The notes under the pieces are model-generated. The model made no database searches. It saw nothing but the letters and a program-made list of their open reading frames with translations, and was not told the DNA's origin. The position numbers and the translations under genes were made by a program. DNA of 64,000 nucleotides from Aurantiochytrium sp. KH105 (lineage: Eukaryota; Sar; Bigyra; Thraustochytrida; Thraustochytriidae), in the NCBI GenBank assembly GCA_003116975.1, contig BGKB01000091.1, positions 235,509 to 299,508 of the forward strand, read 5' to 3'. This document shows positions 40,301 through 55,300 of the stretch, piece by piece (the stretch's first letter is position 1; the number at the start of each line of letters is the position of its first letter).

Positions 40301-43300
40301 CCAGACGTGCCTGTTGACATCGTCATGGATCCGCTCACTCCAGAAACGCTTCCGTCGGCTGTGCCCAGCAGAATGTTACCGCTTGACGTTGCCGTACCGG
40401 TGCCGGTCGACAGCGTGATGCCGCCTCCTGATGCCGAAGCTCCAGTGCCGCCCGAAATCGTTACAGAGCCACCCTCGCCAGCGGTACCAGACGTGCTCTC
40501 GCCACCAGTGATCGTAATTGCGCCTGCAGCCGAGCTAGCAGCAGACGACGAGCCGCCAGTCAGCTCAACAGCTGCACCAGCACCCGCAGTGCTCGTGCCA
40601 GGCGTCAGTGTGATCGCACCAGCCGTGGCAGAAGACGCGCCCGTCACCAAGGTGATTGCCCCGGTTCCGCCACCAGTTGAGTCCCCTGTTGTCAGCGCGA
40701 TATCGCCACTGAACCCAGTGCCTGCTCCACTTGCGCTCGTGATCGTCACACGACCGCTCGAGGCGGTCGTTCCTGAGCCAGAAGTGAACGACAGCGCACC
40801 TCCAGTTGTGCCGGCAGAGTTGCCGGCAGAAAGAGTAATTGCACCTCCAACACCAGCGCTTCCAGTGCCAACGTTCAATGAAATGGCGCCACCAGCACCG
40901 CTAGTAGACGCCCCTGTACTGAAAGAGATCAAACCAGAGTCACCATTGTTCGCGCTGCCTGTAGTTGTTGTGACGGAGCCACTTACACCAGACGAACCAG
41001 CATTTGCCGTGGCCATAGATAGACCCCCACTCGAAGTTGCTGTTCCAGTACCGGTAGACAAGCTAATACCGCCACCCGTTGCGGCAGTACCAGTGCCACC
41101 AGTGATCGTAACAGCCCCGCCAACACTACCAGTACCAGCGGAACTTGCACCACCAGTAAGGGTAACGGCACCTCCGGTAAAACTAGAAGCTGATGAGCTA
41201 CCACCTGTGATCTCGACCGCACCGCCATTTGCCGCAGACGACGCTCCGGGGGTGAAACTAATTTTACCTGAATCACCAGTTGAAGTGGTACCAGTAGTGA
41301 TCGCAACGAGCCCACTCGGTCCATTCGCTGAGGCTCCAGTTGATAACGTCAAAATTCCACTAACACCACTTGCGGCAGAATTTGCAGTCGATATTGTAAT
41401 GTCACCAGATGAAGTTGCCGAGCTTGAGCCCGACGTAAGAGCAACAGATCCACCAGAAGAATCACCCGAAAGACCTGCCGTGACAGTGACGCCACCACCT
41501 ACGCCTGTGGCTCCATCACCAACAGACAGTGAGATTCCGCCACCAGTACCGCCGGACGTGGAACTACCTGTGTGAACATTTATATCACCAGAGGTACTGA
41601 CTGCTGATACGCCTGTCGATAGCGAGATCGCACCAGTAACACCAGCAGTCGAAGCCGCAGCAGTTGATATCGTGATATCACCACTCGAAGATGCGGAACC
41701 AGATCCAGAAGTAATAGATACGGAACCACCGCTTGCACCAGCTCCGCTACCAGCCACAAGGTAGACACTTCCACCTTCACCACCAGTGGAAGACGTTCCT
41801 GCGCCAGCTGTAATAGTCACAGAACCCCCAGCAACGCTATTCGCCGAAGTAGCACCTGCAGTAATACTCACCGCGCCACCAGCGCCACTCACTCCACTGC
41901 CGACAGACAACGTAACTGCACCACCGGTGCCGCCAGATGTCGAAGCGCCACTTGAAAGCAAGATAGCGCCGCTATCACCTCCTCCTGCATCGCCAGTCGA
42001 GACAGTCATAGCCCCACTCACACTACCGCCGGCGGCAGTAGAGATGGTCGCGGCTCCGCTGGCTCCGCCCGTGTCTGCTCCAGTGGTGATCGTCACCGCA
42101 CCGCCGATTGCGCCGTTGCCCGCTCCCGCAGTCAAGCTGACCGCTCCTCCAGTGCCAGACGTACCAGTCGCAGCACCAGCTGTCATACTTACTGCCCCGC
42201 CAGCATTGGTACCTGCACTCGTCGCTCCAGCGGTCACAGTCACGGCGCCACCAGTTCCAGTGTCACCGGTACCGACACTCATCGTGATCGCGCCGCCAGC
42301 TCCACCGCCGGCCGCGCCTGATTGCATCAGAATCGCGCCAGATGCAGCACCCGACGTAGTCCCTGACGAGAGCGTGATCGCCCCTGAAGCACCGCTCGTG
42401 CTTCCTCCGGCAGCCGTCGAAAGAGAGATGGCGCCACTTGCCGATGTAGTAGATCCTGCACCCGAAGTCAATGTGATGTCTCCGCCAGCTGCAGACGCGT
42501 CGCTCGTAGATCCAGCAGTCACCGTCACCACACCGCCTGCGCCAGTCGCAGCACTGCCCACAGACACCGTCACGTCGCCTCCCTTGCCAGATGTCGTCGC
42601 CCCGCCTGTCGAGAGCTGAATGCTGCCAGTATTCGCACTCACAGCAGTGCCCGTCGACAAAATCAAAGATCCACTCAGGCCAGCGCCGCCGTCGGCAGAA
42701 GAGATTGTCACACCGCCACTTGCACCGCCCGTGTCGGCGCCACTCGTCAGCGTCACAGCACCGCCACTGGCGCCGTTGCCAGCGCCTGCAGCAAGTGACA
42801 AGTCGCCACCGGTGCCGGTCGAGCCCGTACCAGCTCCGGCCGTCACGGTCATACTTCCGCCCGTACTGGAGCCCGCAGATGTCGCACCTGCCTTGATATC
42901 GACGAGCCCGCCAGCACCGCTGTTGCCCGTGCCAACGCTCAGCCTCACAGCGCCACCAGCACCACCACTTGCTGCGCCCGTTTCAAGCGTAACACCGCCA
43001 GTGCTACCTGACCCCATGACCCCAGTGTTCACGATCACAGATCCAGACACACCCGTACCCGAACCAGCGCCAGATGCAATCGTCACATCGCCGCTGCTCG
43101 TGCTCGAGCTCGCGCCAGACGTGAGCGTGATCTTACCGCCGCTTCCGGCACTCGAGGCGCCCGCAGTGATGCTCACATCTCCACCAGCGCCAGACGCGCC
43201 ACCACCAACGAGCAGCGTCAAGTCACCGCCCTTGCCGGTGCTAGAGCTCGTCCCAGTCGTCAGAGAGATGCCTCCAGTACTCGCTGAAGCCGCGCCGGTA

Positions 43301-46300
43301 GAGACAGACACATCTCCACTTACGCCAGTTCCGCCAGCCTCAGAGCCAATCGCCACAGCGCCACTGGCGCCGGTTGTATCGGCACCAGTGAGCAATGTAA
43401 TTCCGCCACCGATGGCACCGCTTCCAGCGCCACCGGTCAAGGTTACAGCTCCGCCCGTGTTGGTTCCACCCGTTGAAGCAGCTCCACCGGTAAGAGCAAC
43501 ATTTCCGCCAGTACCCGAAGCAAATGTAGTGGCGCCAGCTGTCAAGGTAACATCGCCACCATTGCCGGAGACGCCGTCACCAACGCTCAACGTAATCCCT
43601 CCGCCGGTGCCCGAGTTGGTAGACGCGCCAGTGAGAATCTGTACCTCACCAGTTGTGCCACCACCAGCATCGCCAGTTGTGAGTGTGATCGCGCCAGAGT
43701 TACCAGTGGTGCCGCCGTCAGCAGTCAGAAGATCAATGCTACCGCTGGACGTCGCCGAGCTCTGCCCAGAAGTCAGCGAGATCGTTCCACCAAGAGCGCT
43801 CGCACTCGTGGCACCGGCCGTAAGACTCACCGCGCCACCAGCGCCACTCACTCCACTGCCGACAGACAACGTAACTGCACCACCGGTGCCGCCAGATGTC
43901 GAAGCGCCACTTGAAAGCAAGATAGCGCCGCTATCACCTCCTCCTGCATCGCCAGTCGAGACAGTCATAGCCCCACTCACACTACCGCCGGCGGCAGTAG
44001 AGATGGTCGCGGCTCCGCTGGCTCCGCCCGTGTCTGCTCCAGTGGTGATCGTCACCGCACCACCAATCGCACCGTTGCCCGCTCCCGCAGTCAAGCTGAC
44101 AGCTCCTCCGGTGCCCGCTGTACCAGTTGCAGCACCAGCTGTTATAGCTACTGCACCACCAGCATTGGTACCTGCACTCGTCGCTCCAGCAGTCACAGTC
44201 ACGGCTCCACCAGTTCCAGTGTCACCGGTACCGACACTCATCGTGATCGCGCCGCCAGCTCCACCGCCGGCCGCGCCTGATTGCATCAGAATCGCGCCAG
44301 ATGCAGCAGCACCCGACGTACTTCCTGACGAGAGTGTGATCGCCCCTGAGGCACCGCTCGTGCTTCCTCCGGCAGCCGTCGAAAGAGAGATGGCGCCACT
44401 CGCCGATGTAGTAGATCCTGCACCCGAAGTCAATGTGATGTCTCCGCCAGCTGCAGACGCGTCGCTCGTAGATCCAGCAGTCACCGTCACCACACCGCCT
44501 GCGCCAGTCGCAGCACTGCCCACAGACACCGTCACGTCGCCTCCCTTGCCAGATGTCGTCGCCCCGCCTGTCGAGAGCTGAATGCTGCCAGTATTCGCAC
44601 CATCAGCAGTGCCCGTCGACAAAATCAAAGATCCACTCACGCCAGCGCCACCGTCGGCAGAAGAGATCGTCACACCGCCACTTGCACCGCCCGTGTCGGC
44701 GCCACTCGTCAGCGTCACAGCACCGCCACTGGCGCCGTTGCCAGCGCCTGCAGCAAGTGACAAGTCGCCACCGGTGCCGGCCGTGCCCGTACCAGCTCCG
44801 GCCGTCACGGTCATACTTCCGCCGGTACTGGAGCCCGCAGATGTCGCACCTGCCTTGATATCAACAAGCCCGCCAGCACCGCTGTTGCCAGTGCCAACGC
44901 TCAGCCTCACAGCGCCACCAGCACCACCACTTGCTGCGCCCGTTTCAAGCGTAACACCGCCAGTGCTACCTGACCCCATGACTCCAGTGTTCACGATCAC
45001 AGATCCAGACACACCTGTACCCGAACCAGCGCCAGATGCAATCGTCACATCGCCGCTGCTCGTGCTCGAGCTCGCGCCAGACGTGAGCGTGATCTTACCG
45101 CCGCTTCCGGCACTCGAGGCGCCCGCAGTGATGCTCACATCTCCACCAGCGCCAGACGCGCCACCACCAACGAGCAACGTCAAGTCACCGCCCTTGCCGG
45201 TACTAGAGCTCGTTCCAGTCGTCAGAGAGATGGCTCCAGTACTCGCCGAAGCCGCGCCGGTAGAGACAGACACATCTCCACTTACGCCAGTTCCGCCAGC
45301 CGCAGAGCCAATCGACACAGCGCCACTGGCGCCGGTCGTATCGGCACCAGTCATCAATGTAATTCCGCCACCGATGGCACCGCTTCCAGCGCCACCGGTC
45401 AAGGTTACAGCTCCGCCCGTGTTGGTTCCACCCGTTGAAGCAGCTCCACCCGTAAGAGCGACCTTACCGCCACTGACCGAAGCATCTGTTGTAGCGCCAG
45501 CAGTGATCGTCACGTCGCTTCCAGCTCCAGAATCGCCATCACCGACACTCAAAGTGATCGCGCCGCCAGCTCCGCCTGTTGCGGCTCCTGTTTGGACCAG
45601 AATCGTCCCAGTGCTATCCGCTGCAGCAGTACCAGTTGAGAGCGTGATGGCGCCCGACAGACCGCTCGAGCTGCCACCAACTTCTGTCTCAAGCAAGATC
45701 GCACCACTCGCAGTCGTCGTCGATCCTGCTCCAGATGTCAGTGTGATTCCGCCGCCAGCTGCCGCACTACTTGTGGCGCCAGCAGTGATACTCACTGCAC
45801 CGCCAGCTCCTGAGGTACCGCCACCAACACTGAAAGTCAGATCGCCACCCTTGCCACTGCCGGTGCTTGTGCCAGTTGTCAACGCAATGCCGCCAGTGTC
45901 TCCTGCACCTGCTCCGCCCGTGGTAATGGCAACCTTGCCACTCACGCCACTTGAGCCTCCAGCCAGAGTACTGATTGTCACATCGCCACTTGACGTCGCA
46001 GATCCAGAGCCGGATGTCAGAGATATCGATCCGCCCGAAAGTGCAGACGATGCCCCGGCACTGAGTGAGATGAGTCCACCCGCACCGCTATCGCCTCCGC
46101 CAACAGAGAGACTAATGTCGCCGCCCTTACCGCTCAAAGGAACTCCGGTCGTCAGACTCACGCTGCCAGAATCGCCTGAAGTGGTCGCGCCAGTCAAGAG
46201 CGAGATGGTTCCTGATACACCACTGGCGCCACCATCGGCTGTGACGAGGTCAATGTTTCCTGAAGAGGTCGCTGTACCCTCTCCACTTGTCAGCGTGATG

Positions 46301-49300
46301 GCACCACCAGCGCCAACAGATGTCGAAGCGCCACCCGTAATAGACACAGAGCCGCCAGCACCAGATACAGTACTCTCACCACCGGAAATGGAGACAGCGC
46401 CACCAGCAGACGCCGAAGCGCTCGTCGCACCAGCAGTCACAGTCACGGCGCCGCCAGTTCCAGTGTTACCACTTCCAACACTCATCGTGATCGCGCCTCC
46501 TGCTCCGCCGGTGGCCGCGCCTGATTGCATCAGAATCACGCCAGATGCAGCACCCGACGTAGTTCCTGATGAAAACGTGATAGCGCCTGAAGCACCGCTC
46601 GTGCTTCCTCCGGCAGCCGTCGAAACAGAGATAGCGCCACTTGCCGATGTAGTAGATCCTGCACCCGAAGTCAATGTGATGTCTCCGCCAGCTGCAGACG
46701 CGTCGCTCGTAGATCCAGCAGTCACCGTCACCACACCGCCTGCGCCAGTCGCAGCACTGCCCACAGACACCGTCACGTCGCCTCCCTTGCCAGATGTCGT
46801 CGCCCCGCCTGTCGAGAGCTGAATGCTGCCAGTATTCGCACTCACAGCAGTGCCCGTCGACAAAATCAAAGATCCACTCAGGCCAGCGCCGCCGTCGGCA
46901 GAAGAGATCGTCACACCGCCACTTGCACCGCCCGTGTCGGCGCCACTCGTCAGCGTCACAGCACCGCCACTGGCGCCGTTGCCAGCGCCTGCAGCAAGTG
47001 ACAAGTCGCCACCGGTGTCGGTCGTGCCCGTACCAGCTCCGGCCGTCACGGTCATACTTCCGCCGGTACTGGAGCCCGCAGATGTCGCACCTGCCTTGAT
47101 ATCAACAAGCCCGCCAGCACCGCTGTTGCCAGTGCCAACGCTGAGCCTCACAGCGCCACCAGCACCACCACTTGCTGCGCCCGTCTCAAGCGTAATGCCG
47201 CCAGTGCTACCTGACCCGGTGACTCCAGTGTTCACGATCACAGATCCAGACACACCTGTACCCGAACCAGCGCCAGATGCAATCGTCACATCGCCGCTGC
47301 TCGTGCTCGAGCTCGCGCCAGACGTCAGCGTGATCTTACCGCCGCTTCCGGCACTCGAGGCGCCCGCAGTGATGCTCACATCTCCACCAGCGCCAGACGC
47401 GCCACCACCAACGAGCAACGTCAAGTCACCGCCCTTGCCGGTACTAGAGCTTGTTCCAGTCGTCAGAGAGATGCCTCCAGTACTCGCCGAAGCCGCGCCG
47501 GTAGAGACAGACACATCTCCACTTACGCCGGTTCCGCCAGCCGCAGAGCCAATCGACACAGCGCCACTGGCGCCGCTCGTATCGGCACCAGTGAGCAGTG
47601 TAATTCCGCCACCAATGGCACCGCTTCCAGCGCCACCGGTCAAGGTTACAGCTCCGCCCGTGTTGGTTCCACCCGTTGAAGCAGCTCCACCGGTAAGAGC
47701 AACATTTCCGCCAGTACCCGAAGCAAATGTAGTGGCGCCAGCTGTCAAGGTAACATCGCCACCATTGCCGGAGACGCCGTCACCAACGCTCAACGTAATC
47801 CCTCCGCCGGTGCCCGAGTTGGTAGACGCGCCAGTGAGAATCTGTACCTCACCAGTTGTGCCACCACCAGCATCGCCAGTTGTGAGTGTGATCGCGCCAG
47901 AGTTACCAGTGGTGCCGCCGTCAGCAGTCAGAAGATCAATGCTACCGCTGGACGTCGCCGAGCTCTGCCCAGAAGTCAGCGAGATCGTTCCACCAAGAGC
48001 GCTCGCACTCGTGGCACCGGCCGTAAGACTCACCGCGCCACCAGCGCCACTCACTCCACTGCCGACAGACAACGTAACTGCACCACCGGTGCCGCCAGAT
48101 GTCGAAGCGCCACTTGAAAGCAAGATAGCGCCGCTATCACCTCCTCCTGCATCGCCAGTCGAGACAGTCATAGCCCCACTCACACTACCGCCGGCGGCAG
48201 TAGAGATGGTCGCGGCTCCGCTGGCTCCGCCCGTGTCTGCTCCAGTGGTGATCGTCACCGCACCACCAATCGCACCGTTGCCCGCTCCCGCAGTCAAGCT
48301 GACAGCTCCTCCGGTGCCCGCTGTACCAGTTGCAGCACCAGCTGTTATAGCTACTGCACCACCAGCATTGGTACCTGCACTCGTCGCTCCAGCAGTCACA
48401 GTCACGGCTCCACCAGTTCCAGTGTCACCGGTACCGACACTCATCGTGATCGCGCCGCCAGCTCCACCGCCGGCCGCGCCTGATTGCATCAGAATCGCGC
48501 CAGATGCAGCAGCACCCGACGTACTTCCTGACGAGAGTGTGATCGCACCTGAAGCACCGCTCGTGCTTCCTCCGGCAGCCGTCGAAAGAGAGATAGCGCC
48601 ACTTGCCGATGTAGTAGATCCTGCACCCGAAGTCAACGTGATGTCTCCGCCAGCTGCAGACGCGTCGCTCGTAGATCCAGCAGTCACCGTCACCACACCG
48701 CCTGCGCCAGTCGCAGCACTGCCCACAGACACCGTCACGTCGCCTCCCTTGCCAGATGTCGTCGCCCCGCCTGTCGAGAGCTGAATGCTGCCAGTATTCG
48801 CACTCACAGCAGTGCCCGTCGACAAAATCAAAGATCCACTCACGCCAGAGCCGCCGTCGGCAGAAGAGATCGTCACACCGCCACTTGCACCGCCCGTGTC
48901 GGCGCCACTCGTCAGCGTCACAGCACCACCACTGGCGCCGTTGCCAGCGCCTGCAGCAAGTGACAAGTCGCCACCAGTGCCGGTCGTGCCCGTACCAGCT
49001 CCGGCCGTCACGGTCATACTTCCGCCGGTACTGGAGCCCGCAGATGTCGCTCCTGCCTTGATATCAACAAGCCCGCCAGCACCGCTGTTGCCCGTGCCAA
49101 CGCTCAGCCTCACAGCGCCACCAGCACCACCACTTGCTGCGCCCGTTTCAAGCGTAACACCGCCAGTGCTACCTGACCCCATGACTCCAGTGTTCACGAT
49201 CACAGATCCAGACACACCTGTACCCGAACCAGCGCCAGATGCAATCGTCACATCGCCGCTGCTCGTGCTCGAGCTCGCGCCAGACGTCAGCGTGATCTTC

Positions 49301-52300
49301 CCGCCGCTTCCGNCGCTCCTCCGGTGCCCGCTGTACCAGTTGCAGCACCAGCTGTTATAGCTACTGCACCACCAGCATTGGTACCTGCACTCGTCGCTCC
49401 AGCAGTCACAGTCACGGCGCCACCAGTTCCAGTGTCACCGGTACCGACACTCATCGTGATCGCGCCGCCAGCTCCACCGCCGGCCGCTCCAGATTGCATC
49501 AGAATCGCGCCAGATGCAGCAGCACCCGACGTAGTTCCTGACGAGAGTGTGATCGCCCCTGAGGCACCGCTCGTGCTTCCTCCGGCAGCCGTCGAAAGAG
49601 AGATAGCGCCACTTGCCGATGTAGTAGATCCTGCACCCGAAGTCAATGTGATGTCTCCGCCAGCTGCAGACGCGTCGCTCGTAGATCCAGCAGTCACCGT
49701 CACCACACCGCCTGCGCCAGTCGCAGCACTGCCCACAGACACCGTCACGTCGCCTCCCTTGCCAGATGTCGTCGCCCCGCCTGTCGAGAGCTGAATGCTG
49801 CCAGTATTCGCACTCACAGCAGTGCCCGTCGACAAAATCAAAGATCCACTCACGCCAGAGCCGCCGTCGGCAGAAGAGATCGTCACACCGCCACTTGCAC
49901 CGCCCGTGTCGGCGCCACTCGTCAGCGTCACAGCACCACCACTGGCGCCGTTGCCAGCGCCTGCAGCAAGTGACAAGTCGCCACCAGTGCCGGTCGTGCC
50001 CGTACCAGCTCCGGCCGTCACGGTCATACTTCCGCCGGTACTGGAGCCCGCAGATGTCGCTCCTGCCTTGATATCAACAAGCCCGCCAGCACCGCTGTTG
50101 CCCGTGCCAACGCTCAGCCTCACAGCGCCACCAGCACCACCACTTGCTGCGCCCGTTTCAAGCGTAATACCGCCAGTGCTACCTGACCCCATGACTCCAG
50201 TGTTCACGATCACAGATCCAGACACACCTGTACCCGAACCAGCGCCAGATGCAATCGTCACATCGCCGCTGCTCGTGCTCGAGCTCGCGCCAGACGTCAG
50301 CGTGATCTTCCCGCCGCTTCCGGCGCTCGACGCTCCCGCAGTGATGCTCACATCTCCACCAGCGCCAGACGCGCCACCACCAACGAGCAGCGTCAAGTCA
50401 CCGCCCTTGCCGGTGCTAGAGCTCGTCCCAGTCGTCAGAGAGATGCCTCCAGTACTCGCCGAAGCCGCGCCGGTAGAGACAGACACATCCCCACTTACGC
50501 CAGTTCCGCCAGCCGCAGAGCCAATCGACACAGCGCCACTGGCGCCGGTCGTATCCGCACCAGTCATCAATGTAATTCCGCCACCGGTGGCACCGCTTCC
50601 AGCGCCACCGGTCAAGGTTACAGCTCCGCCCGTGTTGGTTCCACCCGTTGAAGCAGCTCCACCCGTAAGAGCGACCTTACCGCCACTGACCGAAGCATCT
50701 GTTGTAGCGCCAGCAGTGATCGTCACGTCGCTGCCAGCTCCAGAATCGCCATCACCGACACTCAAAGTGATCGCGCCGCCAGCTCCGCCTGTTGCGGCTC
50801 CTGTTTGGACCAGAATCGTCCCAGTGCTATCCGCTGCAGCAGTACCAGTTGAGAGCGTGATGGCGCCCGACAGACCGCTCGAGCTGCCACCAACTTCTGT
50901 CTCAAGCAAGATCGCACCACTCGCAGTCGTCGTCGACCCTGCTCCAGATGTCAGCGTGACTCCGCCGCCAGCTGCCGCGCCACTCGTCGCGCCGGCAGTG
51001 ATGCTCACTGCACCGCCAGCTCCTGAGGTACCGCCACCAACACTGAAAGTCAGATCGCCACCCTTGCCACTGCCGGTGCTTGTGCCAGTTGTCAACGCAA
51101 TGCCGCCAGTGTCTCCTGCACCTGCTCCGCCCGTGGTAATGGCAACCTTGCCACTCACGCCACTTGAGCCTCCAGCCAGAGTACTGATTGTCACATCGCC
51201 ACTTGACGTCGCAGATCCAGAGCCGGATGCAAGCGAAATCGATCCGCCCGAAAGTGCAGACGATGCCCCGGCACTGAGTGAGATGAGTCCACCCGCGCCA
51301 CTATCGCCTCCACCAACAGAGAGAATGATGTCCCCGCCCTTACCGGTCGAAGGACTTCCGGTCGTCAGACTCACGCTTCCAGAATCGCCCGAATTGGTGG
51401 TGCCAGTCGAGAGCGAGATAGTGCCTGATACACCAGTCGTGCCACCATCGGCTGTAACAAGGTCAATGTTTCCTGAAGAGGCCGCTGTACCCACACCGCT
51501 TGTCAGCGTGATGGTACCACCAGCGCCACCAGATTCTGCGACGCCACCCGTGATAGACACCGAGCCACCAGCACCAGATACAGTACTCGCGCCACCAGTA
51601 ATGGAAACCGCGCCACCAACAGACGTTGAAGCGCTCGTCGCACCAGCAGTCACAGTAATGGCGCCGCCATTTCCACTGTCACCATTGCCGACACTCATCG
51701 TGATCGCGCCGCCAGCTCCGCCTGTAGCGGCTCCGGTTTTGACCATAATCGTGCCAGTGCTATCCGCTGCAGCAGTGCCAGTGGAGAGCGTGATGGCGCC
51801 CGACAGACCGCTCGAGCTGCCACCAACTTCCGTCTCAAGCAGGATAGCACCACTCGCAGTCGTCGTCGACCCTGCTCCAGATGTCAGCGCGATATTGCCG
51901 CCAGCTGCCGCGCCACTCGTCGCACCGGCCGTGATGCTTACTGCACCGCCGGCACCTGAGGTACCGCCACCAACACTGAAAGTCAGATCGCCACCCTTGC
52001 CACTTCCGGTGCTTGTGCCAGTCGTCAACGCAATGCCGCCAGTGTCTCCTGCACCTGCACCGCCAGTGGTGATGGCAACCTTGCCACTTACACCACCTGA
52101 GCCTCCGGCCAGAGTGCTGATCGTCACATCGCCACTTGACGTCGCAGATCCCGAGCCAGACGTAAGCGAAATCGATCCGCCCGAAAGTGCAGACGATGCC
52201 CCGGCACTGAGTGAGATGAGTCCACCCGCACCGCTATCGCCTCCGCCAACAGAGAGAGTAATGTCGCCGCCCTTACCGCTCGAAGGAGCTCCGGTCGTCA

Positions 52301-55300
52301 GACTTACGCTTCCAGAATCGCCCGAATTGGTCGCGCCAGTCGAGAGCGAGATGGTGCCTGACACACCAGTGGTGCCACCATCGGCTGAAACAAGATCAAT
52401 GTTTCCTGAAGAGGCCGCTGTACCCACACCGCTTGTCAGCGTGATGGCACCACCAGCGCCACCAGATTCTGCGACGCCACCCGTGATAGACACCGAGCCA
52501 CCAGCACCAGACACAGTACTCGCGCCACCAGTAATGGAAACCGCTCCACCAACAGACGTTGAAGCGCTCGTCGCACCAGCAGTCACAGTAATGGCGCCGC
52601 CATTTCCACTGTCGCCGTTGCCGACACTCATCGTGATCGCGCCGCCAGCTCCGCCTGTAGCGGCTCCCGTTTTGACCATAATCGTGCCAGTGCTATCCGC
52701 TGCAGCAGTGCCAGTTGAGAGCGTGATGGCGCCCGACAGACCGCTCGAGCTGCCACCAACTTCTGTCTCAAGCAAGATAGCACCACTCGCAGTCGTCGTC
52801 GACCCTGCTCCAGATGTCAGTGTGATTCCGCCGCCAGCTGCCGCGCCACTCGTCGCGCCAGCAGTGATGCTCACAGCACCGCCAGCTCCAGAGGTACCGC
52901 CACCGACACTGAAAGTCAGATCGCCACCCTTGCCACTGCCGGTGCTTGTGCCAGTTGTCAACGCAATGCCGCCAGTGTCTCCTGCAGCTGCACCGCCCGT
53001 GGTAATGGCAACCTTGCCACTCACACCACCTGAGCCTCCAGCCAGCGTACTGATCGTCACATCGCCACTTGACGTTGCAGAACCAGAGCCGGATGTAAGC
53101 GAAATCGAGCCGCCCGAAAGTGCAGACGATGCCCCGGCACTGAGTGAGATGAGTCCACCCGCACCGCTATCGCCTCCACCAACAGAGAGAGTGATGTCGC
53201 CACCCTTACCGCTCGAAGGAACTCCGGTCGTCAGACTCACGCTGCCAGAATTGCCTGAAGTGGTCGTGCCAGTCAAGAGGGAGATGGTGCCTGATACACC
53301 AGAGGTGCCACCATCGGCTGTAACAAGGTCAATGTTTCCTGAAGAGGTCGCTGTACCCTCTCCGCTTGTCAGCGTGATGGCACCACCAGAGCCACCAGAT
53401 GTTCCAACACCACCCGTAATAGACACTGAGCCACCAGCACCAGATACAGTACTCGCACCACCAGTAATGGAAACAGCACCACCAACAGACGTCGAAGCGC
53501 TCGTCGCACCAGCAGTCACGGTCACGGCGCCGCCAGTTCCAGTGTTACCACTTCCGACACTCATCGTGATCGCGCCTCCTGCTCCGCCGGTGGCCGCGCC
53601 TGATTGCATCAGAATCGCGCCAGATGCAGCACCCGACGTAGTTCCTGACGCGAGTGTGATCGCACCTGAGGCACCGCTCGTGCTTCCTCCGGCAGCCGTC
53701 GAAAGAGAGATAGCGCCACTCGCAGTCGTCGTCGATCCTGCACCCGAAGTCAATGTGATGTCTCCGCCAGCTGCAGACGCGTCGCTCGTAGATCCAGCAG
53801 TCACCGTCACCACGCCGCCTGCGCCAGTCGCAGCGCTGCCCACAGACACCGTCACGTCGCCTCCCTTGCCAGATGTCGTAGCCCCGCCTGTCGAGAGCTG
53901 AATGCTGCCAGTATTCGCACTCACAGCAGTGCCCGTCGACAAAATCAAAGATCCACTCACGCCAGCGCCACCGTCGGCAGAAGAGATCGTCACACCGCCA
54001 CTTGCGCCGCCCGTGTCGGCGCCACTCGTCAACGTCACATCACCGCCATTCGCACCACTGCCAGCGCCCGCAGCAAGTGACAAGTCGCCACCGATGCCGG
54101 CCGTCCCCGTACCAGCTCCGGCCGTCACGGTCACACTGCCACCAGTCATACTGCTGGCACTCGTCGCACCTGCCTTGATGTCAACAAGCCCGCCAGCACC
54201 GCTGTTGCCAGTGCCAACGCTCAGCCTTACAGCGCCACCAGCACCAGTACTTGCTGCGCCCGTCTCAAGCGCAATGCCGCCAGTGCTACCTGACCCACTT
54301 GTTGTGACTCCAGTGTTCACGGTCACAGATCCAGACACACCTGTACCCGAACCAGCGCCAGATGCAATCGTCACATCGCCGCTGCTCGTGCTCGAGCTCG
54401 CGCCAGACGTCAGCGTGATCTTCCCGCCGCTTCCGGCGCTCGACGCTCCCGCAGTGATGCTCACATCTCCACCAGCGCCAGACGCGCCACCACCAACGAG
54501 CAGCGTCAAGTCACCGCCCTTGCCGGTGCTAGAGCTCGTCCCAGTCGTCAGAGAGATGCCTCCAGTACTCGCCGAAGCCGCGCCGGTAGAGACAGACACA
54601 TCCCCACTTACGCCAGTTCCGCCAGCCGCAGAGCCAATCGAAACAGCGCCACTGGCGCCGGTCGTATCCGCACCAGTGAGCAATGTAATTCCGCCACCGA
54701 TGGCACCGTTTCCAGCGCCACCGGTCAAGGTTACAGCTCCGCCCGTGTTGGTTCCACCCGTTGAAGCAGCTCCACCCGTAAGAGCGACCTTACCGCCACT
54801 GACCGAAGCATCTGTAGTAGCGCCAGCAGTGATCGTCACGTCGCTGCCAGCTCCAGAATCGCCATCACCGACACTCAAAGTGATCGCGCCGCCAGCTCCG
54901 CCTGTTGCGGCTCCCGTTTGGACCAGAATCGTCCCAGTGCTATCCGCTGCAGCAGTACCAGTTGAGAGCGTGATAGTGCCAGAAGAGCCGCTTGTGCTGC
55001 CACCAATCTCTGTCTCAAGTAAGATCGCACCACTCGCAGTCGTCGTCGACCCTGCTCCAGATGTCAGTGTGATTCCGCCGCCAGCTGCCGCGCCACTCGT
55101 CGCACCAGCCGTGATGCTCACTGCACCGCCGGCACCTGAGGTACCGCCACCAACACTGAAAGTCAGATCGCCACCCTTGCCACTTCCGGTGCTTGTGCCA
55201 GTTGTCAACGCAATGCCGCCAGTGTCTCCTGCAGCTGCACCACCAGTGGTGATGGCAACCTTGCCACTTACACCACCTGAGCCTCCAGCCAGAGTGCTGA

